NCBI RefSeq assembly: GCF_004519515.1
Contig: NZ_CP038145.1
Location: forward strand, 1,530,001-1,594,000
Length of the DNA stretch: 64,000 nt
Reading direction: 5' to 3'
DNA from: Actinobacillus indolicus
GTDB taxonomy: Bacteria > Pseudomonadota > Gammaproteobacteria > Enterobacterales > Pasteurellaceae
The notes under the pieces are model-generated. The model made no database searches. It was given only the letters and a program-made list of their open reading frames with translations, and was not told the origin of the DNA. The position numbers were made by a program, and so were the translations under genes. Shown here in pieces: positions 1 to 10,628 of this stretch; within the stretch, counting starts at the first letter, position 1, and each line of letters starts with the position of its first letter.

Positions 1-1061
<1,061 letters not shown>

Positions 1062-1210
1062 TACAACCTCAAGCGTTTTTGAAGAAGAAGCGCAAGAGAG
1101 TTGAAAGCTGAATAAAAGCAACAAACTAACTAAACAAAATAAAGACACTCAGAGCAGCTTGTTTCGAAATGAAAGAACAGACAATAAGATAGAGAAAGTC
1201 ATTAAAGATT

Positions 1211-1330
1211 TTCCTGATGGCCATAGTGCTGTGGTCCCACCTGATTCCATCCCGAACTCAGAAGTGAAACGCAGTAACGCCGATGGTAGTGTGGGGTTTC
1301 CCCATGTGAGAGTAGGGCACCATCAGGGTT
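1211..1330 (+). rRNA. rrf: 5S ribosomal RNA
   Basis: The 120 bases align along their length with gamma-proteobacterial 5S rRNA: ggtcccacctga, cgaactcagaagtgaaacg and gatggtagtgtgggg are all present, and the ends (cctgatgg / ccatcagg) pair as the terminal stem. It follows the 23S gene by about 150 bases, as in a normal rRNA operon. Confidence 0.95.
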
Positions 1331-1345
1331 TTATTAAGGTAAAGA

Positions 1346-1380
1346 AACCGCAAGTTAGAGATAGCTTGCGGTTTTTTGCG
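1346..1380 (+). terminator. rRNA operon intrinsic terminator
   Basis: The arms AACCGCAAG (1346-1354) and CTTGCGGTT (1365-1373) form a stem, followed by a run of T. It lies 16 bases after 5S and would end the rRNA transcript. Confidence 0.85.
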
Positions 1381-1405
1381 TTTGGGGATAAGCATTGAAC
1401 AAACA

Positions 1406-1428
1406 GGCATAGTAGACAAACAAGCGGT
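1406..1428 (+). repeat. Solo IS-end-like sequence abutting an uptake signal
   Basis: GGCATAGTAGACAAA at 1406-1420 is the exact reverse complement of 38034-38048, which closes a degraded transposase fragment. It runs directly into an uptake signal (ACAAGCGGT, 1420-1428). No transposase is present here, so this may be a relic end or a target copy. The stretch 1331-1573 otherwise holds only the terminator and the cyaA upstream region. Confidence 0.45.
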
Positions 1429-1573
1429 AGGATGGTGGGAGATATTTGCAAGAGGATTTGCAAAAAAGTGAGGGTATATGGCCGCTTGTAAAGCATTAGA
1501 GAATCGGCATAACTTTACTTTTTTCTCAAAAATGTTACATTGCTCACATTTTTAACTACCGAGAAGATCCTAC

Positions 1574-4060
1574 ATGAAAGAGCTAATGTTTTCCGCAATG
1601 AATGAACATGTTGCTTTTTCGTCATGGTTTGAAAATCGGCTTTCAATGGCAAAAAAACGGATTGATTGTTTAGATCAATTCAGAATCCATAGTGCTTTAC
1701 GAAACCATTCTGATGATTTTCAGTTTGTCTTTTCTGTGCTACCTGCATTGTTACACTATAATATTCCAGATCTTCCCACTTATGTGGAGAATGCTCCTAA
1801 AGGTATTTTTAATTTTACCCTTTCATCTACGCAAAAAGCACATCTGTCTACTTATTTTCCCCTTGTAGAAGAGAATAAATCCATTGCCTTTGATGGATTG
1901 TATGTGATGGGAAGTATAGGTTCTATTACTCAAACTCGTTTATCAGATTTAGATTTATGGCTGTGCCATTCTCAAGTCTTTACCAAAGAAGAACATCAAT
2001 TATTACAAAAAAAACTGGCGTTAGTGCAGAAATGGGCTAAACAGCAAGGCATAGATGTTAATTTTTATTTGATGAATCCAAATACCTTTAAGGATAAACA
2101 ATACAGTAGTGATGTGAGTGAAGAGCATAATGGTTCGGCTCAACACTTTTTTCTTCTTGATGAGTTTTATCGTTCGGCAGTTCGTTTAGCAGGTAAAAGA
2201 ATTTTATGGCTACATATTGATAATGGTGATCAAGATTATGAGAGTTTTGTTCAACAAGCGGTCATTTCAGGGCAATTAAATGCAAATGAATGGATAGATT
2301 TTGGCGATTTTTCGTCCTTAGCGATTAATGAATATTTTGGAGCAAGTTTATGGCAACTTTATAAAGGCATTGAAAGCCCTTATAAATCAGCGATCAAAAT
2401 TTTATTATTGGAAAGTTACGCTGAAACTTATCCTGAAACCCCTTTGATTTCAAAGAAATTTAAGCAGTTACTCTTATCAGATCAGGCTGTTCGTTATCAT
2501 TTTGATCCTTACTTAGCTATGTTAGAACAAGTGACGACGTATTTAGAAAATCGTAAAGAATTTGTTCGTTTAGATCGTTTAAGAAGTTGTTTTTATATTA
2601 AAGCCTATTATGGTCAACATGATCCTTGGCGTAAAGATGCATTGCGTGAACTCATTTCTACATGGAATTGGAGCGAAAAAGAAGTTCAATGTTTAAATAA
2701 CAGCGAACATTGGAAAGTAAAACAAGCGATTATTCACCAACAGATGATTGTTGAACAATTATTACAAAGCTATCGTCATTTAATTCAATTTGCACGTAAA
2801 TTCCATATTGACCCAAGCATCTTACCTCAAGATACCGATATTTTGATGAGAAAACTCTACTCTGCTTTTGAGGTAGTGCCAGGGAAAGTATCTTTAATTA
2901 ATCAAAATATCGGAAGAAATTTATCAGAAGATGAGGTCACTTTTATTGAGGTAAGTGAAGGTGTTTCGACAAATGCTGGTTGGTATTTAATTAATCATGC
3001 ACCGTTAAGTTCTTACGATTCAACAAAAAGACATGTCCAATATCAAAGAACATTAATTAAAGCGATTGCATGGGCGTATTTTAATCGGGTTATTACGGCT
3101 TCGACACAAATACATTTAGTGAGCCAAAGTATCAGTTTAGATAAATTGAGACGTTTTATTACCGATTTGCGTTTGTCTTTTCCTGCAAAGCCACCTGAAT
3201 TGAAAGAGGAAGATCTCTATCACCCGAATGAAATTCGAAATCTGATTGTAGCAATTAATCTTGTTGATGATCCTACTAAGGCATTACCTTTGTTGTCAAA
3301 ATCCGATGTTGCCCAATTAGACCTATTTAATTTGGGTTCTTCAGAAAAAGGAATGATTGGAAGCATGAGTATTATTTATCGCAATATGTGGAATGAAATT
3401 ATGACTCAGCATTTCGGTGGGAATGATGCTCTATTAAAAGCGTTAAAATTTATTTCAAATAAAATATATCGAAACTCAGCACCACCACAATCAGTCAATG
3501 TGGTTTGTTATAGTAGTCAATTAAGAAATGAATTGCAGAGTTCTGTAATGAATTTAGTGAATCGTTGTATTACTGTGCAAACTGGCTCCATTTTCCAACG
3601 CCAGCAACCTCAAACATTTAAGATGGCAGGGAAAAAATGGCAGCTTATTTTTAATAAACAAAACCAATTAAAAGACATTGTGGAAGATGAAAATCAAGAT
3701 GGTCAGTCTGATAGCGACGCTCCTGAAATACAGATTCCGAAAGAAGTTTTTGATTTCGCTAGTGAAGGTTTTCTACAATTTTTCTTTGAAGATAATCCGA
3801 ATGGTAGTTTTAATGTCTACGTATTGGATAAACAAAATAAAGCAGAGACTTACAGCTACTGTTTAGGAGAGAAAGAAAATAAAGTCCGAACAATTAGCCG
3901 GCTTTATACTCAACATACTGTTACTCAACAGCAGGATGGATTGGGTAGTTTTAATTTTCCGCAATTTTATCAATTATTAAAGCAGAATGAGCAAATTCTC
4001 ATTGTGCCATTTCAAAGCAAACAACATCGAGATTTTTTAGAAAAACAACGTTTAGGATAA
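1574..4060 (+). CDS. cyaA: Adenylate cyclase, class I
   Basis: Makes cAMP from ATP in the cytoplasm; cAMP is the ligand of CRP. The 828-residue length is typical of enterobacterial-type class I CyaA. The N-terminal catalytic half carries the nucleotidyltransferase signature GSIGSITQTRLSDLDLWLC at about residues 115-133, with the two aspartates (DLD) that bind metal. The C-terminal half is the regulatory domain that responds to the PTS enzyme IIA-Glc in relatives. ATG 1574 is preceded by gagaagatcc; ATG 1601 is an alternative but lies inside the conserved N terminus. The next gene starts 8 bases after the stop, so the two are probably co-transcribed. A CRP-like site upstream of lacY in this window is a plausible downstream target. 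Confidence 0.95.
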   Translation: MKELMFSAMNEHVAFSSWFENRLSMAKKRIDCLDQFRIHSALRNHSDDFQFVFSVLPALLHYNIPDLPTYVENAPKGIFNFTLSSTQKAHLSTYFPLVEENKSIAFDGLYVMGSIGSITQTRLSDLDLWLCHSQVFTKEEHQLLQKKLALVQKWAKQQGIDVNFYLMNPNTFKDKQYSSDVSEEHNGSAQHFFLLDEFYRSAVRLAGKRILWLHIDNGDQDYESFVQQAVISGQLNANEWIDFGDFSSLAINEYFGASLWQLYKGIESPYKSAIKILLLESYAETYPETPLISKKFKQLLLSDQAVRYHFDPYLAMLEQVTTYLENRKEFVRLDRLRSCFYIKAYYGQHDPWRKDALRELISTWNWSEKEVQCLNNSEHWKVKQAIIHQQMIVEQLLQSYRHLIQFARKFHIDPSILPQDTDILMRKLYSAFEVVPGKVSLINQNIGRNLSEDEVTFIEVSEGVSTNAGWYLINHAPLSSYDSTKRHVQYQRTLIKAIAWAYFNRVITASTQIHLVSQSISLDKLRRFITDLRLSFPAKPPELKEEDLYHPNEIRNLIVAINLVDDPTKALPLLSKSDVAQLDLFNLGSSEKGMIGSMSIIYRNMWNEIMTQHFGGNDALLKALKFISNKIYRNSAPPQSVNVVCYSSQLRNELQSSVMNLVNRCITVQTGSIFQRQQPQTFKMAGKKWQLIFNKQNQLKDIVEDENQDGQSDSDAPEIQIPKEVFDFASEGFLQFFFEDNPNGSFNVYVLDKQNKAETYSYCLGEKENKVRTISRLYTQHTVTQQQDGLGSFNFPQFYQLLKQNEQILIVPFQSKQHRDFLEKQRLG

Positions 4061-4068
4061 GGTTTATT

Positions 4069-5958
4069 ATGTCTACTACAGCACTTGTCAGTCCAGAACT
4101 CATTAAAACGGTTGCACTACTTGCAACAAGTGTCACCATTGTTCCTCTCTTTAAAAGACTTGGATTAGGTAGTGTACTTGGTTATCTTGTTGCGGGTTGT
4201 TTGATTGGTCCTTCCGGAATTGGTCTTTTCCAAGACCCAGATGTGGTTGTCCATATGGCAGAATTGGGTGTGGTCATGTTTCTGTTCATTATTGGATTAG
4301 AAATGCACCCTGAACGCTTATGGAGTATGCGTAAGGCCATTTTTGGACGAGGTTTTTTACAAGTTGCTTTTTGTGGCAGTTTACTTACGCTTGCGGGTAT
4401 TTTTATTTTAGGTTTACCTAAAGAAGTATCGTTTATTGCAGGAATGGGGTTTACTTTATCTTCTACTGCAATAGTGATGCAAGTACTTGAAGAAAAAGGT
4501 GTCAGCACTACCCCTAAAGGTCAACGCATTGTTTCAACCCTTATTTTCGAAGATTTAGCGATCGTACCGTTATTAGCCTCTATTGCCTTTCTTGCACCAA
4601 CTCAGGCCGATGTTGAACAAGGTGCGAATTGGACGGCGATCGGGGCTGGATTAGTCGGTGTTTTGATTTTAGTGGCTTCTGGCAAATGGTTAATGAATCC
4701 GCTTTTTAAAATGATTTCAAAAGCGCATATTCGAGAAATGATGACTGCCGCAGCTTTATTGGTAGTACTTGGATCCGCGTTATTAATGGAGTTGAGCGGA
4801 TTATCCATGGCTATGGGCGCATTTGTCGCTGGGGTTATGTTATCTGAATCCTCTTTCCGTCATCAGCTTGAAGCAGATATTGAGCCGTTCCGTGGCTTGC
4901 TACTCGGATTGTTTTTTATGGGCGTGGGAATGTCGTTAGATCTTTCTCTCGTATTCAATAATCTACTTTGGTTATTGGGCATTGTATTACTTTATGTATT
5001 TGGTAAAGGCTTAGCCATCTACATTGTGGCTCGATTAACGATGCTGACGAATCGAGAGGCAATTATGCGTATGGCCATTATGTCTCATGGTGGTGAATTT
5101 GCTTTCGTACTCTTTGCGGCTGCAGCAAGTGCCGGTGTTTTTTCTGCAGATAATAAAGCAACATTTACAGCCGCAATTATTGTTTCTATGCTACTTTCTC
5201 CATTAGTGGTTATTCTGATTCAACGTGTAGTGAATCGTAAAACAAATAAGACCGATGGAGATTCTACCCCGAATCTAGAGGGTATTGAGTTTGCAGAAAA
5301 TTTAGAAAATAGCGTATTAGTGATTGGTTTTGGTCGTTTTAGTCAGATCATTTGCCAAGCATTATTAGCTCGAGGTGTTAGTGTTTCCGTCATTGATTCT
5401 GATCTTAAAAATATTCGTACTGCCGCTCGCTTTGGTTTCAAAGTCTATTATGGTGAAGGTGAACGCATTGATGTATTACGTGCAAGTGGTATTGAACAAT
5501 GCGACTGCGTGATTGTGGGGATTGCAGAGCCTGATCGTATTCTCAAAATTGTGGAATTGATTAAACATGAATACCCACTAACACCTGTATTAGCACGTTC
5601 ATACGATAGAATTAATACAGTCAATTTGATTAAACAACATGTCGATTATCAAGTAAGAGAAACCTTTGAGTCCGCATTGTTATTAAGTAAAGTTGCATTA
5701 GAAAAATTAGGTGCAACAGAAACGGAAGCGCATGATGTGATTACGCTTGTTCGAAATTTAGATCAAGAGAGATTACATGAAGAAGTGTTACATGGCTTCT
5801 CCGATGAACTCGAGAAAAAATATTGGTCAGTTGAACCTTTTATTAAGCCAACGCAGGAAGCGGAAGCATTAAATGAAGAGACGGCGAGTATTCTCGAAGC
5901 GACAGAAGAACATGAGCATTTAACGGTTTCTGATGAAAAAGTGCAGAAAAGTGCATAA
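4069..5958 (+). CDS. kefC: Monovalent cation:proton antiporter (KefB/KefC type)
   Basis: An inner-membrane K+/H+ antiporter of the CPA2 family with a cytoplasmic nucleotide-binding domain. Residues 1 to about 385 are a run of hydrophobic helices, with FIIGLEMHPERLW near residue 75. From about residue 405 an RCK/TrkA-N Rossmann domain begins with VLVIGFGRFSQ, followed by an acidic tail. The 629 residues match the KefB/C range. In enterobacteria such proteins expel K+ when glutathione adducts form; that role here is inferred from the family. It starts 8 bases after cyaA and ends at a strong terminator. No separate KefF/KefG ancillary gene is adjacent. Confidence 0.85.
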   Translation: MSTTALVSPELIKTVALLATSVTIVPLFKRLGLGSVLGYLVAGCLIGPSGIGLFQDPDVVVHMAELGVVMFLFIIGLEMHPERLWSMRKAIFGRGFLQVAFCGSLLTLAGIFILGLPKEVSFIAGMGFTLSSTAIVMQVLEEKGVSTTPKGQRIVSTLIFEDLAIVPLLASIAFLAPTQADVEQGANWTAIGAGLVGVLILVASGKWLMNPLFKMISKAHIREMMTAAALLVVLGSALLMELSGLSMAMGAFVAGVMLSESSFRHQLEADIEPFRGLLLGLFFMGVGMSLDLSLVFNNLLWLLGIVLLYVFGKGLAIYIVARLTMLTNREAIMRMAIMSHGGEFAFVLFAAAASAGVFSADNKATFTAAIIVSMLLSPLVVILIQRVVNRKTNKTDGDSTPNLEGIEFAENLENSVLVIGFGRFSQIICQALLARGVSVSVIDSDLKNIRTAARFGFKVYYGEGERIDVLRASGIEQCDCVIVGIAEPDRILKIVELIKHEYPLTPVLARSYDRINTVNLIKQHVDYQVRETFESALLLSKVALEKLGATETEAHDVITLVRNLDQERLHEEVLHGFSDELEKKYWSVEPFIKPTQEAEALNEETASILEATEEHEHLTVSDEKVQKSA

Positions 5959-5975
5959 TTTTTATCTTATATCAT

Positions 5976-6003
5976 AGGGCGGTTTTATATCGCCCTTTTT
6001 TCA
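5976..6003 (+). terminator. Intrinsic terminator after the antiporter gene
   Basis: AGGGCG (5976-5981) pairs with CGCCCT (5991-5996) and is followed by TTTTTT. It closes cyaA-kefC. Confidence 0.8.
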
Positions 6004-6055
6004 TGCGTTACAAGCGGTTAGAATAGGGTAATTTTTTACAAAACATGGATATTGC

Positions 6056-7957
6056 ATGGTTGCTGAATTTGGCTATTTTTGTTTAATTGCATTAACTTTC
6101 ATTGCAGGGCTACAATTTTTATTTTCATTGTGGGGTGAAATTCGTAAACAGCCACAATGGCTTTCAGCAAACCGCATTTTAAGTTTGGTTCAGTCTTTGT
6201 TGTCACTTGGTTCATTTGGTGCATTAGCCTATGGCTTTATTAATGATGACTTTACCATGAGCTATGTTGCTCAACATTCAAACAGCCAACTTCCTACCTT
6301 CTTTAAATTTGCGGCGACTTGGGGAGGGCATGAAGGTTCGATGTTGTTTTGGTTAACGGCATTAGCGCTCTGGACGGGTGTTTTTTGCATTTTTTCAGGC
6401 AAAACAGACCGCTTGTTTACCCATAGAACTTTAGCATTTCTATCCCTTGTTATTCTTGGTTTTTCATTATTTATTCTCTTAGCATCAAGCCCTTTTGAGC
6501 GGGTGTTTCCCCCGCAACCTGAAGGGCGAGACTTAAATCCTATGCTGCAAGACATTGGATTGATATTTCATCCGCCGTTACTTTATTTAGGCTATGTGGG
6601 CTTTGCGGTCACTTTTGCGATGACCATGGCAATGTTACTTGGTGGCGTGTTTGATTATGCCATTGCCCGTTGGATGAGACCTTGGGCAATGATTGCGTGG
6701 GGATTTTTAACAGCAGGTATCGTGCTAGGCGCTTGGTGGGCTTATTATGAGTTAGGTTGGGGCGGTTGGTGGTTCTGGGATCCCGTAGAGAATGCATCAC
6801 TGATGCCCTGGTTATTAGGAACAGCATTAATTCATAGTTTAGTTGTGAGCGAACAGCGAGGCATTTTTAGCTATTGGACGATTTTATTAGCCATCTTTGC
6901 TTTTGCACTCAGTTTATTAGGGACATTTATTGTTCGCTCTGGTGTGCTGACATCCGTCCATGCCTTTGCTGTTGATGCTGAACGTGGCTTTGCCCTGCTA
7001 ATTCTCTTTTTTGCTTTGAGTTTTGTAGCACTTTCCCTTTTTGCCTTAAAAGTGAACCTATGGCAAGGCAATGTCCGTTTTGGGCTTTTTTCTAAGGAAA
7101 CCGCTTTTTTATTTCTCAATGGACTTTTTACCCTAGCAACCGTCGTTGTGGTACTTGGTACATTTTATCCTATGGTATTTAGTGCAATGGGTTGGGGATC
7201 GATTTCCATTGGCGCACCTTACTTTAATTCCGTATTTACGCCCCTTGTGTTATTGCTGTTAAGTATCATGGGCTTCGCTACTCTGTTACGTTGGAAGAAT
7301 ATAAATACTCGCAAGCTGTGGAAACAGGGAATAATCGGTGCTGTGGCAATCGGATTAAGCCTTTTATTAAGTTATGTGATGCAATCTCGTGTCCATACAC
7401 ATTCATTTCAGCTATTGCCAATCGTGTTTAATAGCTTTGCGATTTGGATTATTTTAACTCATTTGCCATATCAGCAATTTATGTGGCAAATCAGACCGCT
7501 TGCAATGCGCTTAGCACATATTGGTTTTGCGGTCTGTGTGATTGGCGCTATGATGAACAGTTATTATGGCGATGAAATGGGCGTACGGATGAAGCCACAA
7601 GATCGCACAGAATTAGCAAGCTTTTATTTTGAATATGCTAGCCATTACCATGACATTGGACAAAATTATACGGCAGAGAGTGTAGCGATTCATATTTACG
7701 ATGGCGAACGCTATTTAGATACTGTTTACCCTGAACGCCGTTATTATGATGTGAGAACCATGACGATGGCAGAAGTAGGGCTAGCTCACTACGGTTTAGA
7801 TGATATTTATGTGGTGATGGGGGATAAGCTAGGGCATAAGGAATACGCATTCCGTTTACATTATAAACCTTATGTCAGGGCATTATGGCTTGGTGGCGTG
7901 TTGATGGTGATAGCAAGTCTGCTCTCAGTCCTTGGTTATTGGAGAAAAAGAATATGA
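6056..7957 (+). CDS. nrfE: Cytochrome c haem lyase subunit NrfE (CcmF paralogue)
   Basis: An integral membrane haem lyase of the CcmF/NrfE family, which attaches haem to apocytochrome c on the periplasmic side. The tryptophan-rich WWD segment WGGWWFWDPVENASLMPW is near residues 238-255. The conserved histidines occur in IFHPPLLY, ALIHSL, TSVHAF and RLAHIG. A second CcmF lies at 53869-55812. This copy is followed directly by dsbE-like, nrfF and nrfG genes, the arrangement of systems that attach the special CXXCK haem of nitrite reductase NrfA, so NrfE is the better name; assignment as a general CcmF cannot be excluded. The stop overlaps the next start (ATGA). There is no strong ribosome-binding site before ATG 6056. 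Confidence 0.82.
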   Translation: MVAEFGYFCLIALTFIAGLQFLFSLWGEIRKQPQWLSANRILSLVQSLLSLGSFGALAYGFINDDFTMSYVAQHSNSQLPTFFKFAATWGGHEGSMLFWLTALALWTGVFCIFSGKTDRLFTHRTLAFLSLVILGFSLFILLASSPFERVFPPQPEGRDLNPMLQDIGLIFHPPLLYLGYVGFAVTFAMTMAMLLGGVFDYAIARWMRPWAMIAWGFLTAGIVLGAWWAYYELGWGGWWFWDPVENASLMPWLLGTALIHSLVVSEQRGIFSYWTILLAIFAFALSLLGTFIVRSGVLTSVHAFAVDAERGFALLILFFALSFVALSLFALKVNLWQGNVRFGLFSKETAFLFLNGLFTLATVVVVLGTFYPMVFSAMGWGSISIGAPYFNSVFTPLVLLLLSIMGFATLLRWKNINTRKLWKQGIIGAVAIGLSLLLSYVMQSRVHTHSFQLLPIVFNSFAIWIILTHLPYQQFMWQIRPLAMRLAHIGFAVCVIGAMMNSYYGDEMGVRMKPQDRTELASFYFEYASHYHDIGQNYTAESVAIHIYDGERYLDTVYPERRYYDVRTMTMAEVGLAHYGLDDIYVVMGDKLGHKEYAFRLHYKPYVRALWLGGVLMVIASLLSVLGYWRKRI

Positions 7958-8487
7958 AAAAAGGATTGCTGTTTTTGCCTTTAGTGTTGTTATTGGCGGT
8001 GGTTTTCTTTTTAGCGATACAGTTAAAATCATCGGATAATATTTCACCGAGCGAAGATTGGCGTGGTAAGCCTGTGCCTGAATTTAACGCAAAGTCGTTA
8101 TTTGATGAGCAACAGCTTACCAAAGCCAATCTACCCAAAGAGCCGTTTATTTTAAACGTTTGGGCAAGTTGGTGTACTTGGTGTATTAAAGAGTTTCCGA
8201 TCTTGTTGAATATGCAAAAACAAGGGGTGAAAATTGTGGGGCTAACTTATGTAGATCGACCAGATGATGCTAAATCAGCCTTAACAGAGTGGGGAAATCC
8301 ATTTTCTATGATCATAGATAGTTATGAAAATGGCCAATTCATTGAGACTCTACGAGTGAATTCTGCACCTATTAGTTATCTGATTGATCACAATGGCATT
8401 ATTCGTTATCAACAAAAAGGATATAACCCCAATTTTGAACAAGACTTTATGCCAAAATGGTTAGAATTGAAAAAGGAAATGCCATGA
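7954..8487 (+). CDS. dsbE: Thiol:disulphide interchange protein, DsbE/CcmG type
   Basis: A periplasmic membrane-anchored thioredoxin-fold protein that reduces apocytochrome cysteines before haem attachment. It has an N-terminal hydrophobic anchor (about residues 4-22) and the active site WASWCTWC near residue 70, with a cis-proline region APISYLID later. The reading frame is open from 7885, but ATG 7954 overlaps the nrfE stop as ATGA and gives a normal signal anchor, so I place the start there (177 residues). Its stop in turn overlaps the nrfF start. The symbol dsbE/ccmG is by family; in this context it serves the nrf lyase. Confidence 0.88.
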   Translation: MKKGLLFLPLVLLLAVVFFLAIQLKSSDNISPSEDWRGKPVPEFNAKSLFDEQQLTKANLPKEPFILNVWASWCTWCIKEFPILLNMQKQGVKIVGLTYVDRPDDAKSALTEWGNPFSMIIDSYENGQFIETLRVNSAPISYLIDHNGIIRYQQKGYNPNFEQDFMPKWLELKKEMP

Positions 8488-8876
8488 GATTTTTTGCTTT
8501 TCTTTATGCGATGTTAATTGCAATCATGGCGCAGGCTGAAATGGTAGATACCTTTCAATTTCATTCCGATGCAGAGCGCCAACGTGGGATTCAGCTTGCT
8601 CGCTCATTACGTTGTTTACAGTGCCAAAATCAGAACTTAGTAGAGTCTAATGCGACTCAGGCTTATAAATTGCGTTTAGAAGTGTATGAAATGGTGAATG
8701 CAGGTAAAAGCGATAAGGAAATTATTAAGATAATGACTGAACGTTTCGGCGATTTTGTTTACTACAAACCGTCGTTTAATCCGCAAACTTGGGTGCTGTG
8801 GGGAACGCCTTTTGTTTTACTCTTGATGCTATGTGGTGCAATTCTTTGGCGAGTGAATAGGAATAAACGAAAATGA
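8484..8876 (+). CDS. nrfF: Haem lyase subunit NrfF (CcmH family)
   Basis: A small membrane-anchored periplasmic thioredoxin-like protein of the CcmH/NrfF family that keeps apocytochrome cysteines reduced and presents them to the lyase. The family motif LRCLQCQNQNLVESN sits near residues 43-57, with the two redox cysteines. There is an N-terminal signal sequence and a C-terminal membrane helix (about 102-121). ATG 8484 overlaps the dsbE stop; the open frame from 8457 is not needed. Its last codons overlap nrfG (ATGA). CcmH is the alternative name; the neighbours favour NrfF. Confidence 0.85.
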   Translation: MRFFAFLYAMLIAIMAQAEMVDTFQFHSDAERQRGIQLARSLRCLQCQNQNLVESNATQAYKLRLEVYEMVNAGKSDKEIIKIMTERFGDFVYYKPSFNPQTWVLWGTPFVLLLMLCGAILWRVNRNKRK

Positions 8877-9622
8877 ATCAACGAGATAAGATTAACCAAG
8901 CCTATTATCAGCAAGCCGTTTCATTAGCGAATCATCTCTCCGATGAAGAACGCCATGAATTTTTAGCAGAACTGAATGATCGTCAGCAATTTGAACAGTC
9001 ACAACGTCAAGCACCTTTGCAAAAAAAGAGCATAAAGCGACCGCTTGTGATGATGTTATTAACGTTCACCTTGTTATTAAGTGGTTTATATTATTGGCAA
9101 ACAGGGCGTTATGAGCAAGTTAAACAGGGGCAAGCTGAATTGCAAGCCTTTAAACAGCAACGGGCGGAAGAGAGTAGTGAACAGCGTAATCAACACTACA
9201 TTACCCATTTACAAAATCAGTTACGCCAAAATGCAAATAATGGCGAGCTGTGGTTTGAACTTGGGCAAGCATATTCGCTGAATAATGATTTTGAGAGTGC
9301 TCTAGTCTGTTTTCGTAATGCACAAACGGTGCTAGGTGAAAAAGCAACGATTTTAGGGGCAATGGCGACGGCAGAATATTATTTACATAAACAACAATTT
9401 ACACCACAAGCAACACAGTGGGTTGAACGGGCATTACATCTTGATCCCCGAGAGAGTGCAAGCTTGCTTTTATTAGCATCTGATGCTTTTTTTCAAAATA
9501 ATCCTAAGCAAGCGATCGCTTATTGGGAGCGTGTGTTAGATAACGATAATAACCCCGCCTTAGACCGCAAAGAGATTATTAAAAGTATCAAAATGGCGGA
9601 GCAGATGTTAAAAACTCAGTAA
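8873..9622 (+). CDS. nrfG: Haem lyase assembly protein NrfG/CcmI, TPR type
   Basis: Its TPR repeats hold the apocytochrome C-terminus during haem ligation. One membrane helix lies at about residues 56-73 (LVMMLLTFTLLLSGLYYW), followed by a coiled segment and a tetratricopeptide region from about residue 120 (NGELWFELGQAYSLNNDFESALVCFRNA). At 249 residues it is shorter than full CcmI and longer than E. coli NrfG. It is the last gene of the nrfE-dsbE-nrfF-nrfG operon, all joined by 4-base overlaps. Confidence 0.8.
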   Translation: MNQRDKINQAYYQQAVSLANHLSDEERHEFLAELNDRQQFEQSQRQAPLQKKSIKRPLVMMLLTFTLLLSGLYYWQTGRYEQVKQGQAELQAFKQQRAEESSEQRNQHYITHLQNQLRQNANNGELWFELGQAYSLNNDFESALVCFRNAQTVLGEKATILGAMATAEYYLHKQQFTPQATQWVERALHLDPRESASLLLLASDAFFQNNPKQAIAYWERVLDNDNNPALDRKEIIKSIKMAEQMLKTQ

Positions 9623-9625
9623 TTT

Positions 9626-9648
9626 ATGGGGAGCTATTTGCTCCCCAT
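9626..9648. terminator. Hairpin between convergent nrfG and tehB
   Basis: ATGGGGAG (9626-9633) and CTCCCCAT (9641-9648) form a perfect 8-bp stem between two convergent genes. The T-tracts are modest on both sides, so a bidirectional terminator is likely but not certain. Confidence 0.65.
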
Positions 9649-9654
9649 TATGTT

Positions 9655-10521
9655 TTATTCATTCACTTTTTTAGCTAACATCGTTGCAAAACGTAGTTGG
9701 ATTCGGTTTCCATTAGCATCGGTTTTATGTAGATGTCCCAAATCTTCATTATATTTAACCAACTCCCAGTCTTGATAATACTGCTTTAATTCCCCTTCTT
9801 TAAAGGTAAATGAAAACGGCATAGGGCAAGGGTAATCTTCCGTACTCATGGCACAAACAATCAAGTTATATCCGCCGATTTTGGTATTTTTCTGCATATT
9901 CTCAATAATGGCTGGAATGCGCTCACGGTTTAAGAACATCATTACCACCGTTGAAATAATGAAGTCAAATTCCCCTTCGATATTGGCTTGGTTAATATCA
10001 TAAACCCCTGTACGGATATGCTGAGCCTGCTCTTTTTCGATAATCGTATTCAGGAAGTGAATGCTCTCTTCGCTGTGATCTACCGCAGTGACATCACAGC
10101 CGAGTAAATTCATATAGAGTGAATTGCGACCACGTCCACAACCTAAGTCTAGCACCTTGCCAGATTTAATATAATTTGTGGCATTTAACACTTCGGAATG
10201 TGTGGTTGTCAGATTATATTTCTTCGCGAAATAATCTTCAGGTTTGCAGTAAAAGGAAAGTTGGCAAATTAAATCATCACTAAGCGCTTCAACTTTATGC
10301 CATGCTTGTGGTTCAACAAAAGGTGGCTGGTTATTGCTATCGAAAATAAAGGTTTGCGTGACTTCCCCATCTTCTGTTAATGCGTAGTATTTGAGTTGAC
10401 CTTGTAGAATCGTCAGTTTTGCCCAAGTGCCTTCTTTGGTATTGTGTTTCTCTTGAAACATTTGCGGTAAGCTTTCTTTATTCCATTCAGGCATTTTTTT
10501 GTAACAGATTAAATTTTCCAT
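9655..10521 (-). CDS. tehB: SAM-dependent methyltransferase TehB (tellurite resistance)
   Basis: A cytoplasmic methyltransferase that confers tellurite resistance in relatives. The two-part architecture is that of the Haemophilus-type long TehB: an N-terminal cupin-like domain (residues 1-95) and a Rossmann methyltransferase domain with the SAM motif VLDLGCGRGRNSLY near residue 125. The ATG at 10521 is preferred over an upstream in-frame ATG (10536), because the upstream bases themselves supply the ribosome-binding site (gaaggaaat). It stands alone, convergent with nrfG. Confidence 0.9.
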   Translation of the reverse strand: MENLICYKKMPEWNKESLPQMFQEKHNTKEGTWAKLTILQGQLKYYALTEDGEVTQTFIFDSNNQPPFVEPQAWHKVEALSDDLICQLSFYCKPEDYFAKKYNLTTTHSEVLNATNYIKSGKVLDLGCGRGRNSLYMNLLGCDVTAVDHSEESIHFLNTIIEKEQAQHIRTGVYDINQANIEGEFDFIISTVVMMFLNRERIPAIIENMQKNTKIGGYNLIVCAMSTEDYPCPMPFSFTFKEGELKQYYQDWELVKYNEDLGHLHKTDANGNRIQLRFATMLAKKVNE

Positions 10522-10581
10522 AGAGATTTCCTTCAATTAATTCACTTTCTAGATCTTATGCCTTTCTCTTTTGAAGGCAAT

Positions 10582-10605
10582 AAAAAACCGACTAATTTAG
10601 TCGGT
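10582..10605 (-). terminator. Terminator after the flavin reductase gene
   Basis: ACCGACTA and TAGTCGGT flank a short loop, and on the minus strand the stem is followed by TTTTTTA. It separates the upstream operon from tehB. Confidence 0.75.
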
Positions 10606-10628
10606 CTTTAGGTTCTTTTTGATATTGA

